This document shows, piece by piece, positions 52,196 through 60,956 of a stretch of 64,000 nucleotides of DNA; position 1 is the first letter of the stretch, and every line of letters begins with the position of its first letter. Position numbers and translations under genes: made by a program. This DNA is from UBA6059 sp965227155 (GTDB lineage: Bacteria > Bacteroidota > Bacteroidia > Cytophagales > Cyclobacteriaceae), in the NCBI GenBank assembly GCA_965227155.1, contig OZ245731.1:3596001-3660000 (forward strand). The letters run 5' to 3'. The notes under the pieces were generated by a model. It searched no databases. It was not told the DNA's origin and saw only the letters and a program-made list of their open reading frames with translations.

Positions 52196-52645
52196 TTAAA
52201 ACTCATTCGCAATAGTAGGTTTGGTTAATTTTTCAACTTTTGCCAAGATTGATTTAATGCACTTTTTTTCGTCCTCAGAAAACGATTCTTCAAGTTTAAG
52301 GTTAAAATCTAAAATAATATTTGATGCGTGTTTTCTTGCATTAATACCCTCTTTTGTAAGATGGTATATGATTTTTCTTTTGTCATTATCGTCTTGTCTC
52401 TTATAAAGTAAGCCTTTTTCTTCCATTTCTTTTAGGATTCGTGACAAGCTTCGAAATTCTACACCAACCCTATTTGCAATATTTTTTGGTGTATTACCAT
52501 CTTTATCTATGCTTATTAGTATAAAACCTATTGCTTGTGTTATATCAAATTTTTTAGCTATTGTTGAATAGAAACGTTGAATTAACTGCCAAGTGGTTTT
52601 AATTTTTAAATCGTAGAAATCATTCAACTTGATTTTATCATTCAT
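52196..52645 (-). CDS. MarR-family transcriptional regulator
   Basis: About 149 residues, a winged helix-turn-helix regulator: helix pair FYSTIAKKFDITQAIGFILI, recognition helix KNIANRVGVEFRSLSRILKEME, wing LLYKRQDDNDKRKIIYHLTKEG, and a C-terminal dimer helix. The same type is often found near fatty-acid oxidation genes in Bacteroidota (inference). The start MNDKIKLNDFYD at 52645 lies inside the end of the restriction endonuclease gene, overlapping it by 8 bases, so the R-M genes and marR share one transcript. A longer frame to 52684 is unlikely. Confidence 0.88.
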   Translation of the reverse strand: MNDKIKLNDFYDLKIKTTWQLIQRFYSTIAKKFDITQAIGFILISIDKDGNTPKNIANRVGVEFRSLSRILKEMEEKGLLYKRQDDNDKRKIIYHLTKEGINARKHASNIILDFNLKLEESFSEDEKKCIKSILAKVEKLTKPTIANEF

Positions 52646-53747
52646 TCTCTTGAAAATTAAATTCAACTTTACATTGCAATACAATTTCCTCTAGTAATAA
52701 TCTATGTCTACCACTATCAAAAATTTCATCTAAACAATTTAAGAGTTTGGGAATATTAATAACATCTTCAATACAATTCATATATTTTTCAATGATTGAA
52801 TTAATAGGGTATATTTTTCTTGCCTGATCTTCTAATGATTTAAGAATTTCAGCAGAAGTTTTTTCAGACTTTACAACAAAGGATATCGGATACTTTTCTA
52901 GTTTATCTATGTCTAAGAAGTATTTTTTCACATCGGTGGTTTCAGTGACTTGAAAAAATCTTCCTAAGGGTTTCATTACAAAATCAATTCCTCCATCATT
53001 TGCGTTTGTTCTACCCGTTTTATAAAGCCTCAAATTTTCAGTATTTAAATCATTTGGATCAAAACCGAAATAAACCCTTGTCTCATTGTAGTGGTATTTA
53101 AGAATTGAGAAGCTTACAATTTCAAATATTCTTGCATCCACATTTGGCTGAAGTAAACTCTTTATAAAAGACTTAGCATTATCAAAACCTTTTTCATCAA
53201 TATTTCTTAATTCTTCAACAGTTTGTAAAAAAGAATTTAAAGAGCTTTTTTTTGTTTCAATGTAAGTATCAATAATGGATAAGACTGCTTTACCTATATT
53301 AAATTCGTTTCCATTAACCTCAATTATTAATAGTGTTTCATTTATCCAATATTTGTTTTTTGATTGATCCCTAATAATAGGAGGTTTTTTTTCCAGTGGA
53401 TTTAATTTAGCAAACTCTTGATTTAATCTATGATTAAGGGCATGATTTTGAAGCTTACGACCAAAAGGTAATTGCCTTTGCCTATTAAATAAATCAGAAA
53501 AGTTGGCACCTAAATAGTTTTGATAATTCTTATTTAAGTGATATTCTTTTTTTATGTAATCTTCAATGAGTACGTATAAAGCATATAAACTACCAAAACT
53601 AGACCTTGATTTTGAACCTTTATTTGCTGATTGAGTTTTTTTCTTTACATATTGAAGAATTGAGCTAATTCTATATATTTCACTCCAATTATGTGGAAAC
53701 TCTTTTTTTAAAATTTCAATTATTTTGTTTTCAAATATGCTAGCCAT
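52638..53747 (-). CDS. Restriction endonuclease of a type II R-M pair
   Basis: A 369-residue protein next to, and overlapping by 8 bases, a DNA adenine methyltransferase. No match to a named endonuclease can be claimed by eye. A PD-(D/E)xK-like core can be proposed: E209 in ARIFEIVSFSIL, D255 in NANDGGIDFVMKPLG and a following FFQVTETTDVKK strand, where the usual Lys is not where expected, so the site is uncertain. The N-terminal half is helical and basic (KKKTQSANKGSKSRSS). AT-rich compared with its neighbours, as expected of acquired DNA. By position it is the cognate nuclease of the methyltransferase. Confidence 0.75.
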   Translation of the reverse strand: MASIFENKIIEILKKEFPHNWSEIYRISSILQYVKKKTQSANKGSKSRSSFGSLYALYVLIEDYIKKEYHLNKNYQNYLGANFSDLFNRQRQLPFGRKLQNHALNHRLNQEFAKLNPLEKKPPIIRDQSKNKYWINETLLIIEVNGNEFNIGKAVLSIIDTYIETKKSSLNSFLQTVEELRNIDEKGFDNAKSFIKSLLQPNVDARIFEIVSFSILKYHYNETRVYFGFDPNDLNTENLRLYKTGRTNANDGGIDFVMKPLGRFFQVTETTDVKKYFLDIDKLEKYPISFVVKSEKTSAEILKSLEDQARKIYPINSIIEKYMNCIEDVINIPKLLNCLDEIFDSGRHRLLLEEIVLQCKVEFNFQENE

Positions 53748-54615
53748 TTATGTCAAATAGAGTTGGATTATATTTAACCTCTTCTTCATTCAATTCATTT
53801 TTTTGATACGATTTTAAAGGCTTTACTAATTGTTCGCCATTATACATTTTTTGTATCTCAAGTCTTCTTAACCCCACTTTTACGTATTGTTCAGTTAATT
53901 CTATTCCTATAGATTTTCTCTCAAGAATTTTTGCTGTATACGAAGTTGTAAAGGTACCGGAGAATGGGTCTAGTACAATATCGTTTTTATTAGAACTTGC
54001 CTTTATTATTCTTTCAAGTAAAGCTGTAGGTTTCTGAGATGGGTGATCTTCATACTCTTCCATTCGATATCTTACCCTTGGAAATTCCCATACATTACCC
54101 GGAATTTTTTCAGTATTGTAAGGTTGAGGAGGGTTTTTCCTATAATCTATCAATTTCCTTTTGGAGCCAGTTTTAGCTTCAACTAAGATATCCTTAGAGT
54201 TGAAAGTATATTTTTTCTGGTTTTTAACGCAATGTAATATAGGTTCCCATGTTGAGCCGTAATATTTTTTTGCTTGCACTCCAGAACTGTCATAGTACCA
54301 AACTAATCTGGATAGAATAGTTAGCTTATTTCTTAAGTATAGATCAAAATATGGCATAAATTGAGTACTAGTCATTACATAAAGCGATCCTGTTGGTTTA
54401 AGTTTTTGTATACATAGGGATAACCACTCATAACACCAATTTAGGTATTGTTCATCCTTTTCCCATTTATCTATAAAACCACCAAAATCCTTACCTATAT
54501 TATAGGGGGGATCTGCAAAAATTAGATCAATACTTTCATCATCTACTTTATTTCTCAATATTTCAATACAATCCCCATGAAATACTATATGTCCATCTTT
54601 CTCAAATTTTTTCAC
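53740..54615 (-). CDS. DNA adenine-N6 methyltransferase, YhdJ-like (predicted ATGCAT specificity)
   Basis: A 291-residue beta-class methyltransferase with the catalytic motif DPPYNIGKDFGG (motif IV) early and the SAM motif DPFSGTFTTSYTA (motif I) late. The central stretches SRLVWYYDSSGVQAKKYYGS, ILVEAKTGSKRKLIDYRKNP and IPGNVWEFPRVRYRMEEYE are very close to E. coli YhdJ (M.EcoKII), which methylates adenine in ATGCAT, so that specificity is inferred. In E. coli it is an orphan; here it comes with an endonuclease. The start is GTG at 54615. The stop overlaps the endonuclease ATG. Confidence 0.92.
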   Translation of the reverse strand: MKKFEKDGHIVFHGDCIEILRNKVDDESIDLIFADPPYNIGKDFGGFIDKWEKDEQYLNWCYEWLSLCIQKLKPTGSLYVMTSTQFMPYFDLYLRNKLTILSRLVWYYDSSGVQAKKYYGSTWEPILHCVKNQKKYTFNSKDILVEAKTGSKRKLIDYRKNPPQPYNTEKIPGNVWEFPRVRYRMEEYEDHPSQKPTALLERIIKASSNKNDIVLDPFSGTFTTSYTAKILERKSIGIELTEQYVKVGLRRLEIQKMYNGEQLVKPLKSYQKNELNEEEVKYNPTLFDING

Positions 54616-54649
54616 TTTGCTTTTAAAATTAAATCATTTTAAGATTGAA

Positions 54650-55099
54650 TTATTTCATTTCCATTTCCTGATGCAGGATTCCACATTCATCGAAGCGATC
54701 TCCTATTTCACGAAAGCCATATTTTTTGTAAAGGCCTATGATATCTGCCTGTGCATGTAGGTAAATGCGCATATTGGCATATGCTGGTTGTTTTTTGATG
54801 TCCTCCAGTACTGCCTCTACAAGCTTTGAGGCAATACCCAGATTGCGGTATTCTTTTGCTACAGCAAAGCGTTCCAGTTTTATACCCCTCGGTGTTTTGC
54901 GCCAACGGGCAACCCCTACGGTATCTCCATTTTCGTTTTTAGCTATGAAATGGTGGCTGGCATCATCAAAACCATCAAATTCATCTTGGCGATCTACTTT
55001 CTGCTCTTCCATGAAAACTTTCACACGCAGATCGAAAGCATCCTTTAGCTCCTCAGGGTGCTCAACCTTTTTAATTTGATGATTTTTGGCTTTTGTCAT
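54650..55099 (-). CDS. GNAT-family N-acetyltransferase (ElaA/YjcF-like)
   Basis: About 149 residues. The acetyl-CoA binding core is GIKLERFAVAKEYRNLGIASKLVEAVLEDI, with the RxxGxA-type motif. The N-terminal strand has LRVKVFMEEQKVDRQDEFDGFDD and the C-terminal part KKYGFREIGDRFDECGILHQEMEM, close to YjcF/ElaA-type acetyltransferases. Substrate unknown. ATG 55099 is preferred; the frame from 55117 overlaps phoH too deeply. Follows phoH on the same strand. Confidence 0.88.
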   Translation of the reverse strand: MTKAKNHQIKKVEHPEELKDAFDLRVKVFMEEQKVDRQDEFDGFDDASHHFIAKNENGDTVGVARWRKTPRGIKLERFAVAKEYRNLGIASKLVEAVLEDIKKQPAYANMRIYLHAQADIIGLYKKYGFREIGDRFDECGILHQEMEMK

Positions 55100-56030
55100 G
55101 TCTGTTGTATGCTCCAATGATATCTCTTACTAGTTTGTGCCTGATGACGTCACGCTCGTCTAACTCCACAAAGCCAATACCTTTCACATCTTTTAGAATG
55201 GATAAGGCCTCCACTAATCCAGACTTTTGATTCTTTGGAAGGTCAATCTGACTTTTATCGCCGGTTATGATCATTTTAGAATTGGGTCCCATCCTGGTTA
55301 AGAACATTTTGATCTGCATGGCTGTGGTATTCTGTGCTTCATCCAGCAGGATATAGGCGTTGTTCAATGTTCTACCTCTCATGTAGGCCAGTGGCGCAAT
55401 TTCAATCACCCGGTTTTCCCGGTAATATTTTAGCTTTTCAGCAGGTACCATTTCATCTAGAGCATCATAAATTGGCCTTAGATATGGGTCAATTTTCTCT
55501 TGCAGGTCTCCCGGTAAAAATCCCAGGTTCTCGCCAGCTTCCACAGCAGGTCTGGTGATTATAATCTTTTTGACGTCTTTATTTTTCAGGGCTTTCACTG
55601 CCATAGCCACGCTTATGAACGTTTTTCCTGTGCCGGCCGGCCCTATGGCAAACACAAGGTCATTTTTTAGTGCAGCATTGACCAATTCGATCTGGTGTGG
55701 GGTACGAGGAAAAATCTTAGTGCCTCTCGTACCATAGATCAAAACCTCATTATGCTGATCATTATCCAGGTCATCATCATCTTGCTGCAGGTAAGACTGG
55801 ATATTGTCGTGCGTGATTTTGCCAAATTTGTGGTAGTGAATAATCAACGAATTGAGTATTTCATTGATTTTGATAATCTGAGGCGTACTGCCCTTAATTC
55901 TAATTTCATTGCCCCGGGAGACAATTTTGCTGTCTGGGAAAGCAGCGGCTATTTCTTTAATATTCTGATTTTCAACTCCTAAAAAATCTACCAGCTGAAT
56001 ATTCTCAAGCGTAATAATTTTTTCTACCAA
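55071..56030 (-). CDS. phoH: PhoH-family ATPase
   Basis: A 319-residue cytoplasmic ATPase of the PhoH/YbeZ type, commonly paired with YbeY in rRNA maturation. Walker A: AIGPAGTGKTFISVAMA. Walker B: YILLDEAQNTTAMQ, followed by MIITGDKSQIDLP (the PhoH signature). The N-terminal about 110 residues form a KH-like RNA-binding segment (EIRIKGSTPQIIKINEIL). No ybeY is next to it here; the downstream gene is a GNAT acetyltransferase. Start ATG 56030 lies in a segment divergent from the SAM-hydrolase gene. Confidence 0.93.
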   Translation of the reverse strand: MVEKIITLENIQLVDFLGVENQNIKEIAAAFPDSKIVSRGNEIRIKGSTPQIIKINEILNSLIIHYHKFGKITHDNIQSYLQQDDDDLDNDQHNEVLIYGTRGTKIFPRTPHQIELVNAALKNDLVFAIGPAGTGKTFISVAMAVKALKNKDVKKIIITRPAVEAGENLGFLPGDLQEKIDPYLRPIYDALDEMVPAEKLKYYRENRVIEIAPLAYMRGRTLNNAYILLDEAQNTTAMQIKMFLTRMGPNSKMIITGDKSQIDLPKNQKSGLVEALSILKDVKGIGFVELDERDVIRHKLVRDIIGAYNRHDKSQKSSN

Positions 56031-56059
56031 AGGCGTTCGCAGTTAAGTTTTCTACAATT

Positions 56060-56085
56060 TTGAGGACTTGTAATTTCTATCTTTG
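56060..56085 (+). promoter_or_regulatory. Candidate promoter of the SAM hydroxide adenosyltransferase gene
   Basis: -7 element TATCTTTG (56078-56085) with a TTG at 56060-56062, about 36 bases before the ATG. Matches the Bacteroidota consensus. Confidence 0.45.
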
Positions 56086-56120
56086 TTTGTACAAAGTAAT
56101 AAAATTTTGGATTCGTCTCT

Positions 56121-56900
56121 ATGGGCCTAATTACTTTTATGTCAGATTTTGGAACAGTCGACCATTATGTGGCAGCGGTGAAGGCCAGCATTTATCAAGC
56201 TGATCCTGATGCCACCATAGTTGACTTGTCTCACCAGATTGCCCGACATGATGTAGGCCATGCATCCTTTGTTTTAAAAGCTGTATTTCGAGATTTTCCC
56301 AAAAACACCGTACACCTCGTAAGTGTACATCCTATGAACAGAAAAAGATACCGATTGGTTGCCCTTGCTTTGGAGGAACATTTTTTTGTTGGGGTTGACT
56401 CGGGTATTTTCAGCCTTATATCTGATCAAATGCCGTCAGAAATTGTGGAAATTGAATATGATGATGTCTCTATTTTCCCTGAAAGGGATATTTTGGCATC
56501 AAAGGCGGCACAATTAGCTCAAGGAAAACCTCTTAAGCAAATTGGCAAGCCTATTGATGCCGCAGAGCGATTACTTCCCAGACAGCCAAAAGCAACCAAA
56601 AAACAGATTATTGGTCATGTTATCAGGATTGATCATTTTGGAAATCTCTTAACCAATATTGAAAAGAGGGATTTTGAGGCTATACATCAGATTAATGAGC
56701 ATAAACCATTTCTGGTGCGTGTTGGGAAAAATACTTTCGATCGATTGCAGTCACATTACATGGATGTGGAACCAGGGGAGGTGCATTTACTATTTAACAG
56801 TCTCGGCCAGCTTCAAATAGGTATTACCCATGGCCATGCTTCAAACCTTTTGGGTATACACCATGATGCTACCATAACCATAGATTTTGAAACCAGTTAA
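56121..56900 (+). CDS. SAM hydroxide adenosyltransferase (DUF62 / duf-62 family)
   Basis: A 259-residue enzyme that splits SAM to adenosine and methionine using activated water. Family start LITFMSDFGTVDHYVAAVKASI, the triad region TIVDLSHQIARHDVGHASFVL, FFVGVDSGIFSLI with the SAM-contacting Asp, and the C-terminal GHVIRIDHFGNLLTNI (with the Asn and Asp of the DxFGN motif) are intact. Physiological role unknown; perhaps SAM or methionine balance. Read with the small ABM gene 4 bases downstream. Confidence 0.93.
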   Translation: MGLITFMSDFGTVDHYVAAVKASIYQADPDATIVDLSHQIARHDVGHASFVLKAVFRDFPKNTVHLVSVHPMNRKRYRLVALALEEHFFVGVDSGIFSLISDQMPSEIVEIEYDDVSIFPERDILASKAAQLAQGKPLKQIGKPIDAAERLLPRQPKATKKQIIGHVIRIDHFGNLLTNIEKRDFEAIHQINEHKPFLVRVGKNTFDRLQSHYMDVEPGEVHLLFNSLGQLQIGITHGHASNLLGIHHDATITIDFETS

Positions 56901-56903
56901 ACT

Positions 56904-57203
56904 ATGCTAATAAGAATTGTTAAAATGACCTTTGAGGAGGAAAAGGTGGGGGATTTTCTCCAAATCTTTGAGGATTCTAAGAAGAAAATCAGAGCTTTTG
57001 AGGGCTGCCTTCATTTAGAGCTGATGAAAGATTTCAACGCAACCAATGTGTTTTATACCTACAGCCATTGGGAGGGGGAGGAGCAGTTGGATGAATACCG
57101 ACACTCCGAATTATTTGAATCCACTTGGGCCAAAACGAAGCAATTATTTGCAGACAGACCCATGGCTTTTTCCATGAAGAAATTTTTAGAGGTGGCTGGT
57201 TAA
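56904..57203 (+). CDS. Antibiotic biosynthesis monooxygenase (ABM)-domain protein
   Basis: A 99-residue ferredoxin-like dimeric barrel of the ABM/YgiN type: MLIRIVKMTFEEEKVGDFLQ, a central strand RAFEGCLHLELMKDF and FYTYSHWEGEEQLDEYRHSE with the family His/Glu/Arg cluster. Small heme- or quinone-interacting proteins of this kind can be monooxygenases, but no activity is certain here. It starts 4 bases after the SAM-hydrolase gene. Confidence 0.88.
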   Translation: MLIRIVKMTFEEEKVGDFLQIFEDSKKKIRAFEGCLHLELMKDFNATNVFYTYSHWEGEEQLDEYRHSELFESTWAKTKQLFADRPMAFSMKKFLEVAG

Positions 57204-57221
57204 CAATTTTTTAAAATTGGC

Positions 57222-57229
57222 TATGTTTG
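57222..57229 (+). promoter_or_regulatory. Candidate -7 element of tRNA-Leu
   Basis: TATGTTTG, 69 bases before the mature tRNA 5' end. Matches TAnnTTTG. Confidence 0.45.
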
Positions 57230-57297
57230 CAACCCATTTACCAGTTGGTCGATAAATCATACGGAAACGTTGGAGTAAACGATCAAGATATTATGAA

Positions 57298-57379
57298 GCC
57301 TGAGTGGCGGAACTGGTAGACGCGCACGACTCAAAATCGTGTTCCTTCGGGAGTGCCGGTTCGATTCCGGCCTCAGGTA
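57298..57379 (+). tRNA. tRNA-Leu (anticodon CAA)
   Basis: Class II tRNA with a long variable arm. Acceptor arms GCCTGAG and CTCAGGT pair (one G-U), the D-loop has GGTAGACGC, the anticodon stem CACGA/TCGTG frames the loop CTCAAAA (anticodon CAA), the variable arm is TCCTTCGGGA, and the T arm is GCCGG-TTCGATT-CCGGC. The 3' CCA is not encoded. It reads UUG leucine codons. Confidence 0.97.
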
Positions 57380-57383
57380 CTTT

Positions 57384-57407
57384 AAAGCCCCCAAGAGGGG
57401 CTTTTTT
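57384..57407 (+). terminator. Rho-independent terminator of tRNA-Leu
   Basis: Stem AAAGCCCC/GGGGCTTT with a T6 tail, 5 bases after the mature tRNA. Confidence 0.88.
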
Positions 57408-57447
57408 ATGCATTTATTGTTTCTGAGAATCGCTTAACATTACCAGA

Positions 57448-57798
57448 TTAGTCATTTTTAAGCGCCTTTATTAGGAATGGGTTAATATAATAATTCGGAC
57501 GCCCTTCCCGCTTAATTAATACCCCATCAGTCGATAGCTGATTTAAATAACTGGCAGCAGTCTGCCGACTTTTTAACCCTAATGCAGACTGTGCATAGTC
57601 TATTTTAGTGTAAGGGTGGCTAAATAGGTGATTAAGTAAATCCTGGCTGTAAAATGGATATCTCTTTCGAAGTAGGTGTTTTACATCCATCATAACCTTA
57701 CTGATACGCTGTGTTTTATCAATGGTAAGCCTGGCAGTTTCTTCTGTGGCTTCAATAAGGTTCTTATTAGTGTTAAAGATATCCGTATTCTTTAACAT
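57448..57798 (-). pseudogene. C-terminal remnant of a Fic-family protein (winged helix only)
   Basis: A 116-residue frame matching the end of Fic-family AMPylation proteins: LIEATEETARLTIDKTQRISKVMMDVK, RKRYPFYSQDLLNHLFSHPYTKIDYAQSALG, SRQTAASYLNQLSTDGVL, RPNYYINPFLIKAL. The Fic core with HxFxxGNGR is not present upstream, and a 33-codon frame (57886-57987, MGFKSIDIKEIVYEEIDYD...) then a TAA and further short frames fill the gap, which looks like decay or a deletion. The winged helix could still bind DNA, but as a full enzyme this is broken. Confidence 0.6.
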
Positions 57799-58130
57799 TA
57801 GTAAAGTGAAGTGTCAACGGATTGCTCCATTCATTAACACTATATTACCCAGCAGGTTTTCAAGCTCATTGAGATCGTTGAGGCTTTATTCGTGCAGTTC
57901 TCTGATTTCTTTGAGGATCTTAGCAAAAGGGTCATAGTCAATCTCTTCGTACACGATTTCCTTTATATCGATAGATTTAAAGCCCATTCATTTTTTTTTG
58001 ATCTTTTTCGTAATCAATCAATTCCTCAAAATTCAATGTTAAGTGATTAGTTGATAAAGAGATAATTCACAAAAGTCCTCATTTTGATTTCTGCATTTTA
58101 TCTTAGCGATACACTACTACTACTTGTTTC
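57799..58130. other. Decayed region before the endonuclease gene
   Basis: It contains a 33-residue minus-strand frame (57886-57987; starts MGFKSIDIKEIVYEEIDYD) and a second in-frame piece after one stop (SLNDLNELENLLGNIV), which may be the broken 5' part of the Fic-like locus or a lost antitoxin. No functional gene is proposed. It also contains the promoter side of the NUC gene (TATCTTAG near 58101). Confidence 0.4.
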
Positions 58131-59390
58131 ATGGTTAAGCTTACAGCATCCCTGCTGCTATGCCTTCTTTGCTATTTTGAAGGCTATGGACAGCAAATGG
58201 ATTCACTTATCAACATCTTTGAAGGAAAGCGTACGATTTTGAAGGAAAGACAGGCTTCCATTTATGATACGCTTGAACTGCTCAAACTAAAGAAAATTAG
58301 AAATGACCTTGCAAAAGTTGGTCTCCCTGACACTACAGAGGGTGTGATTTTTCACAGTGCTATGGCATTGCAATACAATGAAAAGCACGAGCAGGCGCAA
58401 TGGGTAGCCCATATTATTCTTCCTGATATTGTCAACTTAAACCAGTCCCGATCCAATGATTTTCGGCCCGACCCAAAAGTGCACACCGGGACTGCCGTGC
58501 AGGAAGATTATTTCCTTACCGACACACTGGATGATGGCACAGTCAAATATGACGGGTTTGGGTACGATAGAGGTCATCTCGCTCCCAGTGCTGATTTTAG
58601 GTGGTCTGCAAAGGCATTATCTGAAAGCTATTATTATTCCAACATGAGCCCCCAAATGCCTGAGTTTAATAGGGAAATATGGGCCGAACTTGAAAACTTT
58701 ATACGTACATATGTCCTGGAAAATGAAGTTCCATTATTCGTTACCACAGGGCCATTTTTAAATGATGATTTACCCATAGTGGAACAGAGTTTAAACCAAA
58801 TTTCGATCCCACAATATTATTTTAAAACTGTTGTAGATATAGCCAACAAAAGGGCTCTTGCCTTTGTGATTGCTAATCAGAAGGCAATCTATCCTCTAGA
58901 GTCTTACGCGACTTCCATTGATGAAATAGAAGCTGTCACAGGGTTGGATTTTTATAAATATCTCCCCGATGATTTGGAAAATGAGCTAGAACGACAATCA
59001 GATATTAAGCCATTTCAGCCGATCAATACCAAAGGTGATGTGGCACCTATTGCCATTGGCGACCTTCCAAAAGGAGCTTTTAACACCATGCAAGCAAAAT
59101 ATCATGTAAATACCGGCAAAACTGTGACGGTATGTGGCAAAGTAGTTTCAGCTACAAAATCAGCCAGGGGCAATACCTTTCTTAACCTTGACCAGTCTTT
59201 TCCCGATCAAATTTTCAGCATAAGCATCTTCAAAAATAGTCATGTGAATTTCACCTATGAGCCTTCAGAATATCTTATTGATAAAAACATCTGTGTAAAA
59301 GGTGAGATAGGAGAATTCCAGGGTACCCCTTCTATGATTATTGAGTCTCCAAAAAAAATCACGACCTATAACACTGATTTGTTAAAGTAA
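58131..59390 (+). CDS. Secreted non-specific DNA/RNA endonuclease (NUC family) with C-terminal OB-like domain
   Basis: About 419 residues with signal peptide (LTASLLLCLLCYFEGYGQQ). The NUC catalytic segment is YDRGHLAPSADFRWS (DRGH with the metal-binding His), and a downstream NMSPQMPEFNREIWAELE holds the ligand Asn. The enzyme cuts DNA and RNA by a single-metal beta-beta-alpha mechanism. The last about 110 residues (VNTGKTVTVCGKVVSATKSA, NICVKGEIGEFQGTPSMIIE) form an OB-fold-like strand set, an extra nucleic-acid binding module not present in the basic enzyme. Probably a nutrient-scavenging or defensive nuclease. Confidence 0.9.
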   Translation: MVKLTASLLLCLLCYFEGYGQQMDSLINIFEGKRTILKERQASIYDTLELLKLKKIRNDLAKVGLPDTTEGVIFHSAMALQYNEKHEQAQWVAHIILPDIVNLNQSRSNDFRPDPKVHTGTAVQEDYFLTDTLDDGTVKYDGFGYDRGHLAPSADFRWSAKALSESYYYSNMSPQMPEFNREIWAELENFIRTYVLENEVPLFVTTGPFLNDDLPIVEQSLNQISIPQYYFKTVVDIANKRALAFVIANQKAIYPLESYATSIDEIEAVTGLDFYKYLPDDLENELERQSDIKPFQPINTKGDVAPIAIGDLPKGAFNTMQAKYHVNTGKTVTVCGKVVSATKSARGNTFLNLDQSFPDQIFSISIFKNSHVNFTYEPSEYLIDKNICVKGEIGEFQGTPSMIIESPKKITTYNTDLLK

Positions 59391-59620
59391 GTAGAAGTCT
59401 AAAGAAGATAATCAAACATTGACCTCTAAAGCTTTACCAGATAAAAAGACTAATTCTCAAGGACAAAATTCTATTTTCCAGTAAATCAGGTAACCATTAG
59501 GTTTAAAAGAGTAACCCCAATATGATTGTATTCTATCGGGGCGAACTCTGACAATTGTCTAAGATATTTTTTAGCCTACGGCACATTGCGCGTTAATCAT
59601 AATTTGTGGTAGAGGGCTTT

Positions 59621-60082
59621 TTACTGCTGGCAGAAAAACATACGGGTAATAAATATCCCTTCACCGTCTTCGACTCCACCATTGCTCTCTACACCACTGG
59701 TTACGAACTTAAGCTCAAAACCTTCGGCGGATAATTCCATTATTCTAGCACCAATCATTGCATCGTTAGAAGCAATATTTTGAAAATTAATGCCCGTTGC
59801 ACTAAAAAAGTTAAGCAGTTTTGTTTCATCAAAACGGTCTACTTTAAGGTCTCTTCTTCGCACGCTACCTTGATCAGATCGCCTGCCATCTACCCTGGCG
59901 GTTGTAAAATCAGCTGTATTCACCTCGGTAAGGTTTTCAACGATACGCGAACGCCCTATGCCCATAGGTACAATAGACTCCACCACCGTAACGATACGCC
60001 ATTCCTTTACAGGCGCATCTTGGGCCATGCTCTCAGTCCAACAAACTAAGAGCACAGCTGCAATTAAAAGCACTTTTTTCAT
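59621..60082 (-). CDS. Secreted protein of unknown function
   Basis: A 153-residue protein. Signal peptide MKKVLLIAAVLLVCWTESMAQ, then a soluble domain that begins with WRIVTVVESIVPMGIGRSRIVENLTEV and contains VDRFDETKLLNFFSATGINFQNIASND, and ends with GIFITRMFFCQQ. One Cys near the end. No family recognised. Monocistronic. Confidence 0.65.
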   Translation of the reverse strand: MKKVLLIAAVLLVCWTESMAQDAPVKEWRIVTVVESIVPMGIGRSRIVENLTEVNTADFTTARVDGRRSDQGSVRRRDLKVDRFDETKLLNFFSATGINFQNIASNDAMIGARIMELSAEGFELKFVTSGVESNGGVEDGEGIFITRMFFCQQ

Positions 60083-60352
60083 GTCAATTGATTATTTAGA
60101 ACGTAATAAGTAAGGGTTTTAAAATGTCACTACCACACACCAAGAAATCCCGGCCAAATACTGGAGGGTTTTCAGGGATAAATTGAATTGAAAATAGCTA
60201 ATCCTTCCCAATTAAATATTGAGTTAGCGTGTATATTTTTTCCTTGAAATAAATGTTTAATTAAGGATCCCATTGAATCTGTCTTCAGCACCTAGTATTC
60301 AAATGGAAACTGGATACCACTTTTTGGCCAGATTTACGTATGATATGTAGAT

Positions 60353-60853
60353 ATGAAAAAACTACTTCTGCTATTTGTTATTACAATACTTGCTATGCGA
60401 TTTACATGGGCACAAAGCACAGCTCCCTGTACCCAGGCGGATATGCTCAACCCTAATGATTCAACCTATAAAGTCAGGCAGCCCCTGATCATTTCCGACG
60501 ATGGGATGATGAGTGGATTTTCACTTGATTTGACCAGAGTGAACAATCTTTTGACCATTACAGCAGAACCTTTTGGCAAAGGTCTTTGTCTGAATCAGGA
60601 TAGCAATGTGGAATTGTTGTTTAAGGATGGAACAAAGTCTCTTGTCAGTCATCAATACAGTGGCAATGATTGCGATAAGATATTGAAAATAAACTTTGAT
60701 TTGGATAGAAAATACAAGGCGTTAGATCGATTAACAGCCCAACCACTCTACATTATAAAAATCAATGGTAAGGAGAATTATCTTCAAACCACTATCAATA
60801 ATGACAATGCCAGAGATATTAAGGCAATGATCAATTGCATGGTGAATTTTTAG
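60353..60853 (+). CDS. Secreted protein of unknown function with paired cysteines
   Basis: A 166-residue protein. Signal peptide (KKLLLLFVITILAMRFTWAQ) followed by STAPCTQADMLNPNDSTY, SLDLTRVNNLLTITAEPFGKGLC and DNARDIKAMINCMVNF. Four Cys in the mature part suggest two disulfides. All-beta appearance. No family recognised. The next gene on the strand is the EF-hand gene, 103 bases downstream. Confidence 0.65.
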   Translation: MKKLLLLFVITILAMRFTWAQSTAPCTQADMLNPNDSTYKVRQPLIISDDGMMSGFSLDLTRVNNLLTITAEPFGKGLCLNQDSNVELLFKDGTKSLVSHQYSGNDCDKILKINFDLDRKYKALDRLTAQPLYIIKINGKENYLQTTINNDNARDIKAMINCMVNF

Positions 60854-60956
60854 GAACTTATTTTTTGATTTTACCGCACCAATAGAATAGGATTAATTTC
60901 ATTTCATTTGTTTATTTTCTTAGATTAGGTCTGATTATCTACCACTACTTAAGAAG

